A stretch of 7,688 nucleotides of DNA, taken from positions 1 through 7,688 of the forward strand of contig JAKAEF010000046.1 in NCBI GenBank assembly GCA_021820025.1. Direction: 5' to 3'. This DNA comes from a bacterium (GTDB lineage: Bacteria > Patescibacteriota > Microgenomatia > Levybacterales > UBA12049). How positions within the stretch are numbered: the stretch's first letter is position 1; each line of letters starts with the position of its first letter. Shown here in pieces: positions 5,928-7,688 of the stretch. A program made the position numbers and the translations under genes. The notes beneath the pieces are model-generated. The model was given only the letters and a program-made list of their open reading frames with translations, ran no database searches and had not been told where the DNA came from.

Positions 5928-7573
5928 AGACTATAAATGTAATTTTAGATAAATATAAATGGGTTATTTTAGGAGTCATTCTTGTTGTGGCTATTATTTT
6001 TCGGTTTTGGCAATTAGGAGCTGTTCCTGCATCTCCTGATTGGGATGAAGCAGCCCTTGGATATAATGCTTATTCAATACTGCATACGGGTCGTGATGAG
6101 TATGGGGCATTTCTCCCTGTTGTTATGAGATCTTTTGATGATTACAAGCCTGCATTGTATTCCTATATATCTATTCCATCAGTTGCTTTATTTGGTCTCA
6201 ATGTGTGGGCAGTTAGACTCCCTTCTGCTGTTTTTGGAGTTTTAACTGTCTTGGCAGTTTATTTTATTGCAAAAGAATTATTTAAAAAAGAAAGTGTATC
6301 TCTTTTAAGCTCTTTCTTGCTTGCGATCTCTCCATGGCATATTCAGTTTTCCCGTCTTGCGTTTGAGTCAAATGTCGGACTTGCTTTTAATGTGTTTGGA
6401 GCCTTGTTTTTCTTAAAAGGATTAAAAAGACCATGGGTTTTGTTTCTTTCAATTGCTAGTTTTGTTGCAAGTGCATATGTCTATCAAAGTGAAAAAGTAT
6501 TTTCTCCTCTTATTCTTCTTGCACTTGCAATAATTTTTAAGAAAGAATTATTTAAACTTCCTAAAAAATATATTTATTCTGCTGTTTTATTAGGATTTAT
6601 TTTAAGCCTCCCAATGCTGTGGTATATTGTTTCAAATAAAAATGCGCTAGAAAGAGCACAGGGAGTGAGTGTTTTTGCAGATCAATCATCTTTAAAGCAA
6701 GATGCTGCTAGACTATTAACAGATAGACAAAATCATGATTATCTGGGACTGGTTTTAGACAATAGGCGTTTTGTTTTTGCAAAAGAAGTGGTAGCAAATT
6801 ATATTTCTCATTTTGATTTTAATTGGTTATTTATTACGGGTGATTTATCTCGTCATCATGCTCCCAATATGGGTCTTGTATACATATGGGAATTACCGTT
6901 TATTCTTGCGGGAATTTATTTTCTACTTTTTGGAGAATATGATAAAAAAACAAAATGGACTATTTTTTCTTGGTATTTATTAGCACCTGTTGCAGCATCA
7001 GTTACAACTGGAGTCCCACATGCTGTGCGTGCTCTTAACTTGTTACCGACATATCAGATTTTTTCTGCAATTGGCATTATTAGTCTTTTTACTCTTATTA
7101 AAAATAAAAAATTTCTTTTTAAAACAGGACTAGTTATTATTATTCTTTGTGCAGTACTAAATATTTCTTATTATGCAGATCAATATTTTGTGCAAACAAA
7201 TTACTACACTGCAATTGATTGGCAATATGGATATCAAGAAGCTGTTCCTACAGTGAAAGCGATTTTACCAAAATATAAAAAGGTAATTGTAAGTAATCAG
7301 CCATATATGGATCAGTCATATATGTTTTTCTTATTCTATCTTCAATACCCTCCTCGAGAGTACCAGATAGATTCAGCAATGGCCTCTGGAGGATTTAGAG
7401 AAAATCATCAATTTGGTAAATTTGAATTTAGGACAATAAATTGGAACACAGAGAAAAAATCATCTGATATCTTATATGTTGGACGAGCTTCTGATTTTCC
7501 TCCCAATGCAAAAGTAATTAAAACTGTCACTTTCCCGAATGGAAAACCAGCAATGCTTTTGGTAGAAGGATAA
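5924..7573 (+). CDS. ArnT/PMT-like GT-C glycosyltransferase (second of a tandem pair)
   Basis: This is a 549-residue membrane protein and the closest relative in the window of the gene just upstream. TM1 is about residues 13-31, ending in FRFWQLG. The first loop has W40-D41-E42 and GYNAY, then RDEYGAFLP and SFDDYKP with D73-Y74-K75-P76, then RLPSAVFGVLTV. S136-P137-W138-H139-I140 with S143-R144...F147-E148 follow. FLFxxGD is seen as WLFITGD (G306-D307), then P365-H366-A367-V368-R369 with LPTYQIF, and WQYGY at nucleotides 7220-7234. The non-membrane tail ends in an FPNGxPxMLLVEG segment resembling LPNGxVSLVAYTL in the upstream paralogue. It should transfer a sugar from a polyprenyl-phosphate donor outside the membrane; the exact sugar and target are unknown. 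The start codon overlaps the preceding stop as ATGA, with no good Shine-Dalgarno, so translation is probably coupled to the upstream gene. The next gene begins one base after its stop. Sampled GC (about 25-50% per line, mostly near 35%) exceeds that of the left half of the window. Confidence 0.89.
   Translation: MKTINVILDKYKWVILGVILVVAIIFRFWQLGAVPASPDWDEAALGYNAYSILHTGRDEYGAFLPVVMRSFDDYKPALYSYISIPSVALFGLNVWAVRLPSAVFGVLTVLAVYFIAKELFKKESVSLLSSFLLAISPWHIQFSRLAFESNVGLAFNVFGALFFLKGLKRPWVLFLSIASFVASAYVYQSEKVFSPLILLALAIIFKKELFKLPKKYIYSAVLLGFILSLPMLWYIVSNKNALERAQGVSVFADQSSLKQDAARLLTDRQNHDYLGLVLDNRRFVFAKEVVANYISHFDFNWLFITGDLSRHHAPNMGLVYIWELPFILAGIYFLLFGEYDKKTKWTIFSWYLLAPVAASVTTGVPHAVRALNLLPTYQIFSAIGIISLFTLIKNKKFLFKTGLVIIILCAVLNISYYADQYFVQTNYYTAIDWQYGYQEAVPTVKAILPKYKKVIVSNQPYMDQSYMFFLFYLQYPPREYQIDSAMASGGFRENHQFGKFEFRTINWNTEKKSSDILYVGRASDFPPNAKVIKTVTFPNGKPAMLLVEG
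7564..7570 (+). promoter_or_regulatory. Ribosome binding site (AGAAGGA) for the last gene
   Basis: This purine-rich AGAAGGA ends 4 bases before the ATG at 7575 and overlaps the last codons of the preceding gene. It is the clearest Shine-Dalgarno-like site in the window and supports a real start for the truncated gene. Confidence 0.6.
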
Positions 7574-7574
7574 T

Positions 7575-7688
7575 ATGAAAAAAATAAAACAATTCTTTTT
7601 ATCAAAAAGATTCTCTCTAATCTTCTTTTTTTCTCTTTTACTACTTCATTTTATGCTTAGAATATATAAAGTTGATGTTTATAATCCT
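7575..7688 (+). CDS. N-terminus of a further membrane protein, probably GT-C (cut by right edge)
   Basis: An ATG one base after the preceding stop opens a frame of 38 codons that continues past the window edge. A well-placed AGAAGGA precedes it. The peptide has a basic start (MKKIKQFFLSKR), then a hydrophobic helix (about residues 13-27) ending in L28-R29-I30-Y31-K32-V33, and reaches Y36-N37-P38. The helix followed by LR(I/L/F)xxL/V and a Pro about nine residues later is the same opening seen in the three ArnT/PMT-like neighbours (FLRLINLSTIP, FLRFFQLGQNP, FRFWQLGAVP). It is therefore likely to be another GT-C transferase in the same operon. The diagnostic acidic pair would fall just beyond the window, so the family call is inference from a short segment and context. 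Confidence 0.65.
   Translation, partial: MKKIKQFFLSKRFSLIFFFSLLLLHFMLRIYKVDVYNP

Noticed and set aside
7302..7324. Direct repeat of CATATATG separated by seven bases
   Set aside because: It encodes a repeated Tyr-Met within the tail of the second tandem transferase. Short AT-rich self-complementary octamers are common at this composition, and no third copy or spacing pattern is present.
5767..7605. Minus-strand open frames of 70 and 65 codons (5767-5979 and 7408-7605)
   Set aside because: Both cross the junctions of co-directional plus-strand genes whose protein motifs are clear, and neither resembles a known protein.
1..7688. CRISPR array, tRNA, rRNA, insertion sequence or defence system
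   Set aside because: No regularly spaced repeats, cloverleaf-like segments, transposase-like proteins or terminal inverted repeats were found. All coding regions are explained by membrane glycosyltransferases.

Overview
The window is AT-rich (about 25-35% GC in sampled stretches) and densely packed. It is built almost entirely from multi-pass membrane glycosyltransferases of the GT-C fold. There are six coding regions: four complete, one cut by the left edge and one cut by the right edge. All read with UGA as stop and UGG as Trp, so this is the ordinary bacterial code and not the UGA-glycine code of Gracilibacteria or Absconditabacteria. Low GC, short intergenic gaps, few strong Shine-Dalgarno sites and serial ArnT/PMT-like enzymes together suggest a Candidate Phyla Radiation (Patescibacteria) bacterium, perhaps Microgenomates-like. 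That is inference: no taxonomic marker gene is present.

Layout: two genes run leftward. The first (minus strand, start at 2673, stop at 1021) is an ArnT/PMT-like transferase. The second (start at 1014, running off the left edge) is a Gpi18-like transferase with a WGQxD motif. A 66-base intergenic region (2674-2739) separates them from four rightward genes and must hold the promoters for both directions. The rightward genes are a 514-residue GT-C-type protein (2740-4284), two closely related ArnT/PMT-like enzymes (4317-5927 and 5924-7573) joined by a 4-base ATGA overlap, and the first 38 codons of a further membrane protein that begins one base after the preceding stop.

Three of the genes (minus 1021-2673, plus 4317-5927, plus 5924-7573) are paralogues. 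They share a colinear motif set: a first-loop acidic pair (DE), a D-Y-(K/R) motif, a PWHI...SR motif near residue 135-145, an FLF(I)xG(D/G) motif near residue 300-307, and a P-(H/N)...R motif near residue 358-369. Each ends in a non-membrane tail likely to lie outside the cytoplasmic membrane. The leftward copy has changed several positions that the rightward pair keeps.

How they may work together: GT-C enzymes generally use polyprenyl-phosphate-linked sugars and act on the outer face of the membrane. A run of six without soluble sugar-nucleotide enzymes looks like a module for late, extracytoplasmic glycan or protein glycosylation steps, each enzyme perhaps adding a different residue. Donors and acceptors cannot be read from the sequence. 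I see no tRNA, rRNA, CRISPR array, insertion sequence, origin or attachment site, and no gene-free stretch longer than 66 bases.
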